45,719 nucleotides of DNA from Desulfobacterales bacterium (GTDB lineage: Bacteria > Desulfobacterota > Desulfobacteria > Desulfobacterales > C00003060): positions 1-45,719 of the forward strand of contig JAGMBW010000126.1 of NCBI GenBank assembly GCA_023129535.1, read 5' to 3'. The position numbers and the translations under genes are program-made. How positions within the stretch are numbered: position 1 is the first letter of the stretch; each line of letters opens with the position of its first letter. The notes under the pieces are model-generated. The model was not told where the DNA came from. It searched no databases and worked only from the letters and a program-made list of their open reading frames with translations. Of the stretch, positions 11,263-21,396 are shown piece by piece.

Positions 11263-14001
11263 ATGATTGATCGGGGACTCTGGTTGAAGCCCTTCACGGA
11301 GAAGTTGACAGTTGTCTTTTTAGTGAGCGCACTATGCCTGGTTTACGGTTTCCAGCGTTATGTACACGGGGAAACAGATCCATGTGCTCCAGCTCAAAGC
11401 CGAACCGATGTCTTTAACAGCCCCGAGATCGATCGCATCATCCCTTCCAAACCTGATGACCTGTTTGTGGTCTTGAAAAACGGACTCAGCATATTAATTC
11501 GTGAGTCTCACGGATCAAAAGTGGTCTCGTCTCAGGTATTGGTCAAGACCGGATCGATCTATGAGGGGCACAGGACAGGAGCCGGGATTTCTCACTACCT
11601 GGAGCATGTAGTATCAGGCGGCACAACCTCAAAGCTTACTGAGGCACAGATCAAGGAGCGTCTTCAGGCCATAGGGGGGGCTACCAACGCCTATACGAGT
11701 TATGGCCATACTGGATATTTCATCAATACCATACGGGAACATTACAAAGATGCCCTGTCCTTGATTTTGGCCTATGTGACCGACTGCCAATTTGATGAAA
11801 CCGAATATCAGAGAGAAAAGGGCGTGATCCTCCAGGAATTTCAGATGGGAGAAAACAACCCGTCCCGCCAGCTCTGGTACTTGTTTATGAGGACAGCGTA
11901 CCGAAAGCATCCCGTCCGATATCCGGTTATTGGGGAAAAAGAGATTTTTCTCAAAATGGATAAAGAGGACCTCATAGCCCATTATCGTGGGTGGTATATT
12001 CCAGAGAATATAGTCGTTTCAGTGGCTGGAGACATAGACAAAGAAGAGGTGCTCAGAACAGTGCTCGATCTTACCCGAATCCTGAAAAGCGCTCCAAATC
12101 CTCCGTATGTTCTTCCGGCGGAGCCACCCCAGCTTGCCCTGCGCAGAGCGGAAAAGGCCTTGCCTATGGCAAGGATCGCACAGGCTCAAATTGGCTTTCG
12201 AACTGTTGCCCTGACCGATCCAGACCTCTATGCCCTTGATGTGCTGGCCGTGATTATGGGTGACGGCCGTACTTCAAGGCTGTATCAGACAGTGCGTGAT
12301 CAAAAGGGCCTAGTTCTTTCGATCGGAGCGACAAGCTGGACCCCTGCTTTTGCAAAAGGCCAGTTTTTGATCTCTATGGATCTTGCCTATGACAATGTAT
12401 CCAGGGCGACGGATGCGGTGTGGGAAGAACTCTTATATGTTCAACAAAATCCGGTCAGCGAAGAGGCCCTGAAACGGGCCAAGAACAAAGTTGTAGCGGA
12501 CCATATCTTTGGTCAGGAGTCTGTGCAAAGCCGGGCGAGTCAGCTTGCCCGGGATTGGCTAAGCACGGGTGATCCTTATTTCAGTGAAAACTACGTGTCA
12601 AAGATCCAGGAGGTCAGATCTGAAGCGGTGAGGCGGGTAGCCGAAAAATACTTTCAGAGAGACCGCATGACGGTGGCGGTAATCAAGCCCCACGGGGTAG
12701 CATTGAAAACCCGGGAGTTGCCATTACCAACGCGTGCCTCACAGGAAAAAGTTCACAAGATCATATTGCCAAATCAGATGACCCTTCTTCTGAAAAGGAA
12801 TACAGCCACACCCATTGTTGCCTTGAAGTTTATGGTAAAGGGAGGACTTCGGTTCGAGCCCGTGGAAAAACCGGGGCTTTCTCAATTCATGGCATCCCTT
12901 ATGACCAAGGGGACCAGGAATCGATCCAAGATCGAGATTGCAAAGGCCATCGAAGATGTGGGGGGGTCGATTCAGTCCAGCTCTGGATATAACGTAGTGA
13001 GCATATCTGTTTCAGTTCTGAAGGAACACCTCGACATCGCCCTGGACGTGCTTTCCGACGTGGTTCTCCACCCCACTTTTCCGGAAATTGAAATCAAAAA
13101 GCAGCGGAGGGAGACCCTTTTGGCTATCCAAAGGCTGGACGAAGACTGGACGAGGGAGATTAGTCGACTTTTCAAGCGGCATTATTACCATAAGCATCCT
13201 TATAAAAATGATGTGATCGGCTTTGCCAAGGCCGTGGAGAGCTTTTGTGGCAAAGACATAAGAGATTTTTGCCAATCGATCATGTTGCCGAACAATGCTG
13301 TTTTGGCCATATTCGGAGACATCGACCCCGAGACAGTGGCTCGCAAGGTTGAGAAGTTTTTTGAAGACTTTCAACCTGGCATTTTGGAACAGCCCATCAT
13401 TGAGATGGAAACGAAAAATATTGTCCAGGACGAAACCTTTGAGATACTCAACGAGAAGACATCAGCGGCGATTTTAGTAGGGTATAATGGCCTGACGCTT
13501 GCCGACCATGACCGCCCTGTGGTGGATGTGCTGGACGCCATTGTTTCGGGTATCCGGTATCCCAGCGGCTGGCTGCATGACGCGCTTCGAGGAGGGGACA
13601 GGAGTCTGGTCTATTATGTGCACGCCTATCCCGCCTTTGGGATCGATGGCGGGTATTTCGGCATAATGGCCCAGACCACCCTAAATAATTATGAAGAGGT
13701 CTTAGAGATTATTCTGGATAAGATGGCCTTGATTCAAAATACGGAGGTGGACCCCACAACCTTAGAGCGAGCCAGGGGCATGTGCATCACCACACACGAG
13801 ATCGACCTGGAAAAAATAGGATCTCAGGCATCAAGTGCCGCTGTCAACGAAATCTTAGGATTGGGCTATGATTATGACATTATGTATCCTGGGCTCATTG
13901 AGCGTGTGAGCGCAGGGGACGTTTTGCGGGTAGCGAAAAAACTATTTTCCCACCATCTGATTGTGGCAACGAAACCGAAACGATTGAATATTGACGATTG
14001 A
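11263..14001 (+). CDS. M16 family zinc metallopeptidase, two-domain
   Basis: 912 aa; HYLEH (HxxEH) zinc motif in the first half; degenerate second M16 half; GGAGGAG before ATG. Confidence 0.9.
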   Translation: MIDRGLWLKPFTEKLTVVFLVSALCLVYGFQRYVHGETDPCAPAQSRTDVFNSPEIDRIIPSKPDDLFVVLKNGLSILIRESHGSKVVSSQVLVKTGSIYEGHRTGAGISHYLEHVVSGGTTSKLTEAQIKERLQAIGGATNAYTSYGHTGYFINTIREHYKDALSLILAYVTDCQFDETEYQREKGVILQEFQMGENNPSRQLWYLFMRTAYRKHPVRYPVIGEKEIFLKMDKEDLIAHYRGWYIPENIVVSVAGDIDKEEVLRTVLDLTRILKSAPNPPYVLPAEPPQLALRRAEKALPMARIAQAQIGFRTVALTDPDLYALDVLAVIMGDGRTSRLYQTVRDQKGLVLSIGATSWTPAFAKGQFLISMDLAYDNVSRATDAVWEELLYVQQNPVSEEALKRAKNKVVADHIFGQESVQSRASQLARDWLSTGDPYFSENYVSKIQEVRSEAVRRVAEKYFQRDRMTVAVIKPHGVALKTRELPLPTRASQEKVHKIILPNQMTLLLKRNTATPIVALKFMVKGGLRFEPVEKPGLSQFMASLMTKGTRNRSKIEIAKAIEDVGGSIQSSSGYNVVSISVSVLKEHLDIALDVLSDVVLHPTFPEIEIKKQRRETLLAIQRLDEDWTREISRLFKRHYYHKHPYKNDVIGFAKAVESFCGKDIRDFCQSIMLPNNAVLAIFGDIDPETVARKVEKFFEDFQPGILEQPIIEMETKNIVQDETFEILNEKTSAAILVGYNGLTLADHDRPVVDVLDAIVSGIRYPSGWLHDALRGGDRSLVYYVHAYPAFGIDGGYFGIMAQTTLNNYEEVLEIILDKMALIQNTEVDPTTLERARGMCITTHEIDLEKIGSQASSAAVNEILGLGYDYDIMYPGLIERVSAGDVLRVAKKLFSHHLIVATKPKRLNIDD

Positions 14002-14281
14002 TGATTGACGATTGATGATTGATGAACATCTAATAAGCTCAAGTTTCGCACCCTGAAACAGAAAGAAAGACATATATCCAAAGGCTTTTCTAGCAAGAAT
14101 TGTCGCGCATTCTGTTTACCAATGCTATTGCGTTTCACGTTATGACATGTTTTCTGGATTCCTGCTTTCGCAGAGCCTGCCCCTGTGAAAACAGGGGAAT
14201 GACAAGGAGTTGCGGTTTTGTGTCATTCCCGCGAAGGCGGGAATCCATTCAATCATCAATCGTCAATCATCAATATTCAAT
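13983..14281. repeat. GATTGAY 7-mer inverted arms (13983-14024 / 14250-14281) enclosing a GTCATTCCCGCGAAGGCGGGAATCC palindrome (14156-14246)
   Basis: Direct reading. Confidence 0.85.
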
Positions 14282-14282
14282 C

Positions 14283-16907
14283 CTAAAAGCAACTCAGGTA
14301 TTTTTGGATGACCTCGGTATAGAATTCAATCCTTTCTTTGTCTTCGGTTCCCCTGACCCCTTTGAAATTGAAAAATGTCAGCGCGTTCTCGTAATTGACC
14401 TGAGATAGGGCCTCGCTCCTTTCGATTTCTCGTCGCTTGTACAACTGATTGCCTAATGCCCGGATTTTTTTCATACGTTCCTTCTTGACCAGGTCACGCC
14501 GATTATGTGCTTGCAGTAGCTTCAGTGCCACCCAGTACGATTCGAAATAAGTCTTGAGGAAACTCGCAAAATACAACAGCTTGCGGAAACCTGCAGCGGT
14601 AATATTATAAGTGTCAGGAAGAGTAGGGTGAGGTATGAGTATGGCGTCATCAATGAAGGCCTTTAGGGTTTTTCTGACCATATATTCAGGGGTCTTGTCC
14701 ACGTCATACGCGAACTCATACTTGAAGAAATCCTGCAAGAAGTTGTAATCCGACTGCAAGGCCGATGCCGAGAATTGAAAGGCGTCATAGGAAAGGATCG
14801 CCAGGGCTGTGTATGCTGCTGGAATAAAAAAATGGATGCAGTTGTTCTTGTAATATTCAATGCTCAGGCGTTTGTTTTCGCACACTAAATACCATTTCTC
14901 ATCAGTGGCTGTGTCGTCCTGCCCCTTTACTCGCTGTCTCTCGATAAACTTTCGATGATTATACGTGGCCAAGACATTTTCGACGGCGTGGTAGGGATCG
15001 TCAAGGTTTTCCGACAACCGGGCCTTTTGGGAAAGCAAATAGCTCAAGTAAATCTCCACATAGCCCATAAGCTCCTTTTGGCTGAAACGCGGTTTGGGGT
15101 AATTCAGGATAGCACAGGCTGTGAGTGCTTCGGGCGTGACCACTGAGATAGCATTGATGGCATTCATGATCCGATAGGAGAGGTTGCGGCCCAGGGCCTG
15201 ATATTCAGTCTGGTCCATGTCCTGCAAAGAGGCGTTGAATGTTGTCGCCATGGCCTCAAGCGAAATCGGATCAGCAAATTGGACATATATACGGCCGTAT
15301 CGTTTTTTCAAAACCTTTCGGGCCCGAATCAGTTGCCAGAAGCTTTCCTTTTTCTTTTGGATTCCTTCCAATTCGTTCAGAATGGCAGTTTCTTCGAGAA
15401 GGCGGTCATATCCAACATAGACAGGCACAAACACCAGATCCTGACAGACCTTATTCTTGTATGCATCCATCAGTATAGAAACCAAACCTGTTTTTGGAAG
15501 GACCAGTTTTCCCGTTCGACTCCGCCCCCCCTCAATAAAAAACTCAATATTGAAACCTTGCTCAATTAACATGTGGACGTATGCTGAGAAGATGGCCGCG
15601 TACAGTTTTACCCCGTGAAAAGTTCGTTTTATGAAAAAGGCCCCGCTTTTCCTAAAAAGCGTTCCCAAGGGCCAGAAGGCAAGGTTGCGGCCCGCTGCCA
15701 CATGAGGAGAGGGCATGTTATTCGTAAACAAAAGATAGTTAAGGATAAGGTAATCAAAATGGCTCTTATGGCAAGGAACAAAGACAATGGGAGCCTTTGT
15801 AGCAGCGCTTTTCACCCGGTGCAGGCCTTCCATATCAAGTGTGACACCGTCAAACATGGTCTTCCATATCCATCCAATAATTATGGCAAGGACCTGAATG
15901 AAGGTAACACTATAATCTGCTGCGATTTCACTTAGGTAGGCATCGGCTTTTTTGTAGATTTCGCTGATATCCTGATCCTGGGATTGAGCATACCGTTTCA
16001 TAAAATCCTGGAACCGTTCATTTCTCAGTATGAGTTCTTTTAACTCCTCTCGCGTCTTGAGCATCGGCCCGGTGATGCTCTGGCGGTGGCGATTCATCTG
16101 GTCCAGAAGCCTGTTTCGGAGAATAAATGAGAGCCGTTCAAGGTCGCGCTCCTGGTTTTCAGGCTCCTGAAGAAAATGTTGCAGGTTGACCGGATCAGAG
16201 ATCTCTACAAAGGCCTTTTGAGGGGTACGCAGAATAACTGCCCATCGTCGAAGCCGCCCGGGGTTCTCTCGGCTGCCAAACATAATATCAAGAAGAGTCC
16301 CAGGGGGACGGTGGGGCTTTTTACTGAAAAGGAGCCACTGGGGGACTATGTATATCGGACGATCGGTTGTGCGCTGTAATTCAATAAGATATTTCAAAGG
16401 GTCCCATTTGGCTTTTACAAATCGATGATAGAACCCCTTTCGGCCAATCAGAGAGAGAAAGGCCGCAGCCCCTGCTTCCATTTGACGCTTGAAGTAGCCT
16501 GATTCGTAAGGATTTGGAAAGATCTTGTACCTGAAGAGATGATCCACGTGGGCAAAGAAGATGCGGATGAGTCGGGAGACCTTCTGCCATAGGAAGATCC
16601 TATATTCAAAGCCGATTTCCGGAAATGGGATTCCTTCTTCCTTATATCGGGTATGATAAAAAAGATATTCAAATCGGCTCTCGTACTTAGAGACGTAGAC
16701 GATGATAGCTCCTTTGGAGAGGGTTTTCAGGAACGCACTCTGGGTAGGGTTAATATAGACGTCGGAAAACAATGACCTGAGCATCAAGGATGACAAAAAC
16801 CCCGACTTTTTTGGCAGACTGCAGGTATAATGATCATGATGGCCCTGAAGAGCAGCGTCTATCCACGTTCTTAATTTTTCTTTTATTTGTTGAGCCAGTT
16901 TCATCAT
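14283..16907 (-). CDS. plsB: Glycerol-3-phosphate acyltransferase, PlsB family
   Basis: 874 aa; VPCHKSHFDYLILNYLLF (HX4D) and FIEGGRSRTGKLVLPKTG motifs. Confidence 0.9.
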   Translation of the reverse strand: MMKLAQQIKEKLRTWIDAALQGHHDHYTCSLPKKSGFLSSLMLRSLFSDVYINPTQSAFLKTLSKGAIIVYVSKYESRFEYLFYHTRYKEEGIPFPEIGFEYRIFLWQKVSRLIRIFFAHVDHLFRYKIFPNPYESGYFKRQMEAGAAAFLSLIGRKGFYHRFVKAKWDPLKYLIELQRTTDRPIYIVPQWLLFSKKPHRPPGTLLDIMFGSRENPGRLRRWAVILRTPQKAFVEISDPVNLQHFLQEPENQERDLERLSFILRNRLLDQMNRHRQSITGPMLKTREELKELILRNERFQDFMKRYAQSQDQDISEIYKKADAYLSEIAADYSVTFIQVLAIIIGWIWKTMFDGVTLDMEGLHRVKSAATKAPIVFVPCHKSHFDYLILNYLLFTNNMPSPHVAAGRNLAFWPLGTLFRKSGAFFIKRTFHGVKLYAAIFSAYVHMLIEQGFNIEFFIEGGRSRTGKLVLPKTGLVSILMDAYKNKVCQDLVFVPVYVGYDRLLEETAILNELEGIQKKKESFWQLIRARKVLKKRYGRIYVQFADPISLEAMATTFNASLQDMDQTEYQALGRNLSYRIMNAINAISVVTPEALTACAILNYPKPRFSQKELMGYVEIYLSYLLSQKARLSENLDDPYHAVENVLATYNHRKFIERQRVKGQDDTATDEKWYLVCENKRLSIEYYKNNCIHFFIPAAYTALAILSYDAFQFSASALQSDYNFLQDFFKYEFAYDVDKTPEYMVRKTLKAFIDDAILIPHPTLPDTYNITAAGFRKLLYFASFLKTYFESYWVALKLLQAHNRRDLVKKERMKKIRALGNQLYKRREIERSEALSQVNYENALTFFNFKGVRGTEDKERIEFYTEVIQKYLSCF

Positions 16908-17012
16908 ATTTACAGTTAGTTACAAACGACAATTTCCCGGTTGGTCGCCGAGAATAATAGCACGATTTTTTTCTGTGTCAATTTGAAAATAGTGTGGTAT
17001 AGAGAGACTGCT

Positions 17013-17336
17013 ATGGCGACTATCGGAGACGTTGTCCTGATTTACTGCGAGGAACAGCCAGCTTTTTTTGCCCGTATCGAAGATATCTCGGCTGACCGAA
17101 AACGGGATTGGTATCAGGTAAAACTGCTCGTGCTCCAGATTCCTTTGACAGAGGCGGTCTGGATACTCAGGGATGTATACATTGATGGCGAGGCTTTTAC
17201 TATGAATGGCCGCAGGATTAGGATAGAAAAGGTGACGGGGCAGCGAGAGCGCTTGCCATCTGACAGCGATTTCAGGAAGAGAGATGACCCTATCAATGAT
17301 AAAGTGATATCCATTTTTGACCGAAAAAGGGTTTAG
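17013..17336 (+). CDS. Conserved hypothetical small protein
   Basis: MATIGDVVLIYCEEQPAFFARIEDIS...; internal ATG start preferred over the ORF start at 16941. Confidence 0.6.
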   Translation: MATIGDVVLIYCEEQPAFFARIEDISADRKRDWYQVKLLVLQIPLTEAVWILRDVYIDGEAFTMNGRRIRIEKVTGQRERLPSDSDFRKRDDPINDKVISIFDRKRV

Positions 17337-17491
17337 CAAATATTTTTGTACTTGATTTGCTGGTTGGCTTGTGTTACGGAAATCTGCGTTACAAGTTGAA
17401 CTTATTTGAACATATAATATACATCTTAAGAAAAACATTTTGGGGTTGAAAACCGGGCTAGACGAAATCAAACATGGTCCATTAAGCTAGC

Positions 17492-17552
17492 AGGCACAAG
17501 GCGCAAGGCTAAAGGCAGAAGACCTTGTGCCCTGAGCCTTGCGCCTTGTGCC
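17492..17552. repeat. 7-mer hairpin AGGCACA/AGGCGCA... facing ...GCGCCTT/GTGCC
   Basis: aggcacaaggcgcaaggctaaaggcagaagaccttgtgccctgagccttgcgccttgtgcc. Confidence 0.85.
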
Positions 17553-17644
17553 AGTGGTTGATTGCGAGAAAGAACGCAAAGGCAAGAGAGTGCCATACCC
17601 CAAAAACTTTATCTTAAAAACTATAAAAAGGAGGACAGTGTAAC

Positions 17645-17941
17645 ATGAAGACACTAATTGGTGGGGCGGCTGCTGCGGTTTTGGGGATTATTGGATTGGC
17701 AGTATGGTGGAAACCCTTCTTGCAGTTGCTGGCAGGCGCGATTCCATTTGGCCTTCTGTCGGGCGGTGGGCTGGCAATCTATTTGGGATTTGACGAGTTA
17801 AAGGATACGTGGAAAAGCAAAAAGGAAGATTTTGGGCCTTCCATTGAGAAGGAAGAGGCTGCTCAGTATAAGGAAGAGGTTGAAAAGTTGAAGAAAGAGG
17901 TTGAAGAACTGAAAGGACAAAAACAGGAGCAGGCGACGTAG
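17645..17941 (+). CDS. Small membrane protein: Gly-rich N-terminal hydrophobic segments plus charged coiled-coil tail
   Basis: 98 aa; two hydrophobic segments then EEAAQYKEEVEKLKKEVEELKGQ; strong AAAGGAGG SD upstream. Confidence 0.65.
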   Translation: MKTLIGGAAAAVLGIIGLAVWWKPFLQLLAGAIPFGLLSGGGLAIYLGFDELKDTWKSKKEDFGPSIEKEEAAQYKEEVEKLKKEVEELKGQKQEQAT

Positions 17942-17957
17942 AAGAAGAAACTTGAAA

Positions 17958-18620
17958 CTATTTACCGGCCCCCTCTCGCGCCAGGCGGTCAGCGCGTTCG
18001 TTGTCATCAATACCAACATGGGCTTGAATTTTGAGGATTTTCAAATCCTTAAATTGCACCATCAATTTCTTGATGGCTGCTACGAGCTTCTCATTTCGTC
18101 TGGGCTTCCATCCAAGAGACAACAAACCCAAGCAGTATTGGCTATCCGTATAGAGTCGGACAGGTATTTGAGTCGTGCGGATTGCCTTAAGCGCGGTCTT
18201 GATGGCCGTCAGTTCAGCAACATTGTTGGTCGCAATCCCAATATGTTTTGATATCTCCTTTTCGTGGGGGCCGAAACGCAGCAGAATGCCTATACCTGCG
18301 GGACCGGGGTTACCGAAAGATGCCCCGTCAGTGTAGGCCACTATCGTCTTTGGAGGGAACGAATCATGTGGATGCCCCGGCTTTTTAGCCAGGGAGGAAT
18401 CATGAGCAGGCTTTTTCCTGCGGGCCGAACGCTTTTTTAACCGTGCGGGGTCGATGGGCTCTACCGCCTTTTCACGGACCCAGTATTCGTAATCGTGTTC
18501 AAGTTGATATTTGATCAGTGCCTTGTTATCGCGAACAACAGGTCGTTGATCATCATCCACACGAAGCCATACCTTCTGGCCCTTGAACATCATCCGTTTC
18601 CAGCCAGGCTTATCTTTCAT
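17958..18620 (-). CDS. RNase HI-type protein with N-terminal extension
   Basis: IVAYTDGASFGNPGPAGIGILLRFG, NVAELTAIKTAL, LYTDSQYCLG, IDDNERADRLAREG catalytic D-E-D-D pattern. Confidence 0.88.
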   Translation of the reverse strand: MKDKPGWKRMMFKGQKVWLRVDDDQRPVVRDNKALIKYQLEHDYEYWVREKAVEPIDPARLKKRSARRKKPAHDSSLAKKPGHPHDSFPPKTIVAYTDGASFGNPGPAGIGILLRFGPHEKEISKHIGIATNNVAELTAIKTALKAIRTTQIPVRLYTDSQYCLGLLSLGWKPRRNEKLVAAIKKLMVQFKDLKILKIQAHVGIDDNERADRLAREGAGK

Positions 18621-18635
18621 ACAGTATCTTCCTTA

Positions 18636-18791
18636 TAGTTAGTGCCTGAACGAAAACCGGTCAATTTCCTTACAAGTCCCCCTTTCGTAAAGGGGGATTT
18701 AGGGGGATTTCAATCGATTGCCAAAATCCCCCCCGGCCCCCCTTTTTCAAAGGGGGGAGATATTGGAGGGTTTTCGTTCAGGCACTAACTA
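18636..18791. mobile_element. MITE-like element, 156 bp, perfect 23-bp terminal inverted repeats enclosing two CCCCCT/AGGGGG palindromes
   Basis: TAGTTAGTGCCTGAACGAAAACC (18636-18658) vs GGTTTTCGTTCAGGCACTAACTA (18769-18791). Confidence 0.75.
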
Positions 18792-18842
18792 CTCCTTACT
18801 GCCTACTCACCACCGACCACTGACCACTGACATTACCTGGAG

Positions 18843-20054
18843 TTATTCATACAGCAAATAATGCCTGCGGATTTGCTCAAAGCATTTCAGTTCTTCGGCC
18901 CACATCTGTTCTATTTCCCCCACAGGATCCAGGCCTTCTACTGCTTTTCGCACCGAAGGATCTCCTGTAATAAGGTCAAAGGGGAGTTTGTCGAATTCGT
19001 ATTCATAAGGAGGGGGCTGCCACTGAAAGGCATCTGGATGCTCAGAAACCACTGCCTGAAGTAAAGTAAGGGTTGTCCTGTATGGCCGGTAAGTCCTGGA
19101 GTCGATTATGTGAAGTTGAAAACCACGGCATGATGTTTTTTCCCACTTGTCTGAGGTGGGTTCAAAGGCAAGGGGGCGAAGGTGAACCCCCGGAAGCTTG
19201 TCTTTATTTATCCATGCTTCAACGCGAGCCGTATCCAAAAAAGGGGCGCCAAAGAGCTCAAAGGGCTGAGTTGTCCCCCGTCCTTCAGATATATTGGTTC
19301 CTTCCCAAAGAACCTGGCCAGGATAGACTAAGGCAGAGGTGGGAGTCGGCAGGTTGGGTGAGGGGGGTATCCAGGGTAGCCCCGTATCCTCAAAAAGCAT
19401 TTCGCGTTTCCATCCTGCCATAGGCGTCACATGGAGTTCGCACCCGATACCAAAGTGGTCATTGAACAGAAGGGCCAGTTCTCCAATAGTGAGCCCATGA
19501 CGCATGGGAATAGGATACATACCTACAAAAGAGGCGTATTCGGGCTTTAAGGAATTTCCTTCGATACGGTTTCCCCCAATAGGGTTAGGACGGTCCAGGA
19601 TAAGTATCTCTTTGCCATGCGCACGGGCTGCCTGCAGACATAACGCCATTGTGTAGATAAAGGTGTAGACGCGAGTGCCCACATCCTGAAGATCAACGAT
19701 CAGGATATCTATTCGATCAAGCATGGCCTCTGTGGCTATTCTGGTTTTGCCGTAAAGGCTGAAGACGGGAATCTTAAGAACCGGGTCGATCAAGTCTTCC
19801 GAAGGAATCATATTGGCTTGTTTTTCAGCGAAAAATCCGTGTTGCGGACTGAAGAGCACCTTGAGTTGCCCCGGGTAGTGATTTGAAATGAGCAGGCGGG
19901 TGGACCGAAATCTTCGATTCCCCTCCGGGCATGCAACCGAAGCCGGGTTTGCCAGAAGCCCAAGGCGTTTTCCCTGGAGTATTGGTGGAGGAGCGGCAAG
20001 AAGTCTTTCAATGCCGGTTTGAATCGGCTTCATAAGGTCTAAGGATTTCTCCAA
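18843..20054 (-). CDS. DUF1343 family protein (exo-beta-N-acetylmuramidase NamZ-like)
   Basis: 403 aa; GLLANPASV, LFSPQHGFF, LIVDLQDVGTRVYTFIYTM, DRPNPIGG, MRHGLTIGELA. Confidence 0.85.
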   Translation of the reverse strand: MEKSLDLMKPIQTGIERLLAAPPPILQGKRLGLLANPASVACPEGNRRFRSTRLLISNHYPGQLKVLFSPQHGFFAEKQANMIPSEDLIDPVLKIPVFSLYGKTRIATEAMLDRIDILIVDLQDVGTRVYTFIYTMALCLQAARAHGKEILILDRPNPIGGNRIEGNSLKPEYASFVGMYPIPMRHGLTIGELALLFNDHFGIGCELHVTPMAGWKREMLFEDTGLPWIPPSPNLPTPTSALVYPGQVLWEGTNISEGRGTTQPFELFGAPFLDTARVEAWINKDKLPGVHLRPLAFEPTSDKWEKTSCRGFQLHIIDSRTYRPYRTTLTLLQAVVSEHPDAFQWQPPPYEYEFDKLPFDLITGDPSVRKAVEGLDPVGEIEQMWAEELKCFEQIRRHYLLYE

Positions 20055-20213
20055 GCCATTCGAATGGAGTGATGGAGTCTTGTTGGGGGCAAGCCCCTAA
20101 GTTCATACAGCAATATTAGCACGTTTGCAAGGATGATCCCCTGACTTCGGATAAATTGTATTGATTAACAGGGACTGTTCAGATATACACCGGTAACCAA
20201 TAAGAAATGACAA

Positions 20214-21305
20214 ATGACAAAAGTACCAGACTACATTACTAAGCTCAAGCCGTATGCACCAGGAAAACCGATTGAGGAACTGGAGCGCGAATATGGCATT
20301 AGCGGTTCTATCAAATTAGCATCCAATGAGAACCCAATCGGCCCGTCGCCCAAAGCCCTGGAGGCAATCAGGGGCGTTCTCAAGAACCTGCATCGCTATC
20401 CGGATGGAAGCAGCCACTACTTAAGGAATCGCTTGGCCGAGAAGCTGAAGGTCTCTGCCAATCGAATTGTGCTTGGAAATGGTTCTGACGAGATCATCGA
20501 ACTCCTGGTTCGCACCTTTCTTCGAGAGGGTGATGAGGTGATTATGCCAGAGCCCTCATTTTTGATGTATGAGATCATGGTCCAGGCAGGCGGGGGGCGG
20601 CCTCTCAAGGTGGCACTCAAAGACCGAGTGGTCGATCTGGAGGGTATGGCTGAAGGCATCTCGTCAAGAACGCGCTTGATTTTTGTCAATAATCCTAACA
20701 ATCCTACCGGAACGATCGTGTCGAGGGACGATTTTGAGCAATTTCTGCAATGCGTTCCGCCCGAGGTGATCGTTGTGGTGGATGAGGCTTACATTGAGTT
20801 TGTGCGAGATGGAACGTGCCCGATGGGTCTCGATTATCTTGACGGTGATAAGACTGTGGTCACCCTTCGGACCTTTTCGAAGGCGTATGGATTAGCGGGG
20901 CTTCGTATAGGGTATGGTGTGATGAAGCAAAGCCTGGCAGATCTTGTGAATCGGGTCAGGCAACCCTTTAATACCAGCCTTTTGGCACAGGTTGGGGCCC
21001 TGGCTGCCCTGGATGATGATGCTTTTCTCAAGAAGACCATTTGCACTGTTCATAAAGGACTCGATTTCCTGTATGGGGAAGTGGAGAAATTGGGACTTCG
21101 ATGCTTTCCTACCCAGACTAATTTTTTTCTGATAGACCTGAAAAGGGATGCAAAAAGCGTCTTTGAAAAGATGCTTCGGAGAGGTGTCATTGTGCGGCCT
21201 ATGACCGCGTATGGCTATCCAAACTATATTCGGATCAATGTGGGGCTTCCTGAAGAAAACCAGCGTTTTGTCGAAGCGCTGAGGGAGGTGCTCCGCATTA
21301 GTTGA
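20214..21305 (+). CDS. hisC: Histidinol-phosphate aminotransferase
   Basis: 363 aa; SNENPIGPSPKALEAI, NNPNNPTGT, RTFSKAYGLAGLRIGYG. Confidence 0.95.
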   Translation: MTKVPDYITKLKPYAPGKPIEELEREYGISGSIKLASNENPIGPSPKALEAIRGVLKNLHRYPDGSSHYLRNRLAEKLKVSANRIVLGNGSDEIIELLVRTFLREGDEVIMPEPSFLMYEIMVQAGGGRPLKVALKDRVVDLEGMAEGISSRTRLIFVNNPNNPTGTIVSRDDFEQFLQCVPPEVIVVVDEAYIEFVRDGTCPMGLDYLDGDKTVVTLRTFSKAYGLAGLRIGYGVMKQSLADLVNRVRQPFNTSLLAQVGALAALDDDAFLKKTICTVHKGLDFLYGEVEKLGLRCFPTQTNFFLIDLKRDAKSVFEKMLRRGVIVRPMTAYGYPNYIRINVGLPEENQRFVEALREVLRIS

Positions 21306-21385
21306 GTTGTTGAGTGGTTAAGTCGTTGAGTTGTTAAATGCTTCAAGACCACTCAACCACTCGACTACTCAACCACTTAACCATC
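21301..21385. repeat. GTTGAGTN 8-mer inverted arms between hisC and cmk
   Basis: gttgagttgttgagtggttaagtcgttgagttgtt / accactcaaccactcgactactcaaccacttaacc. Confidence 0.85.
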
Positions 21386-21396
21386 ATGATGTGTAT

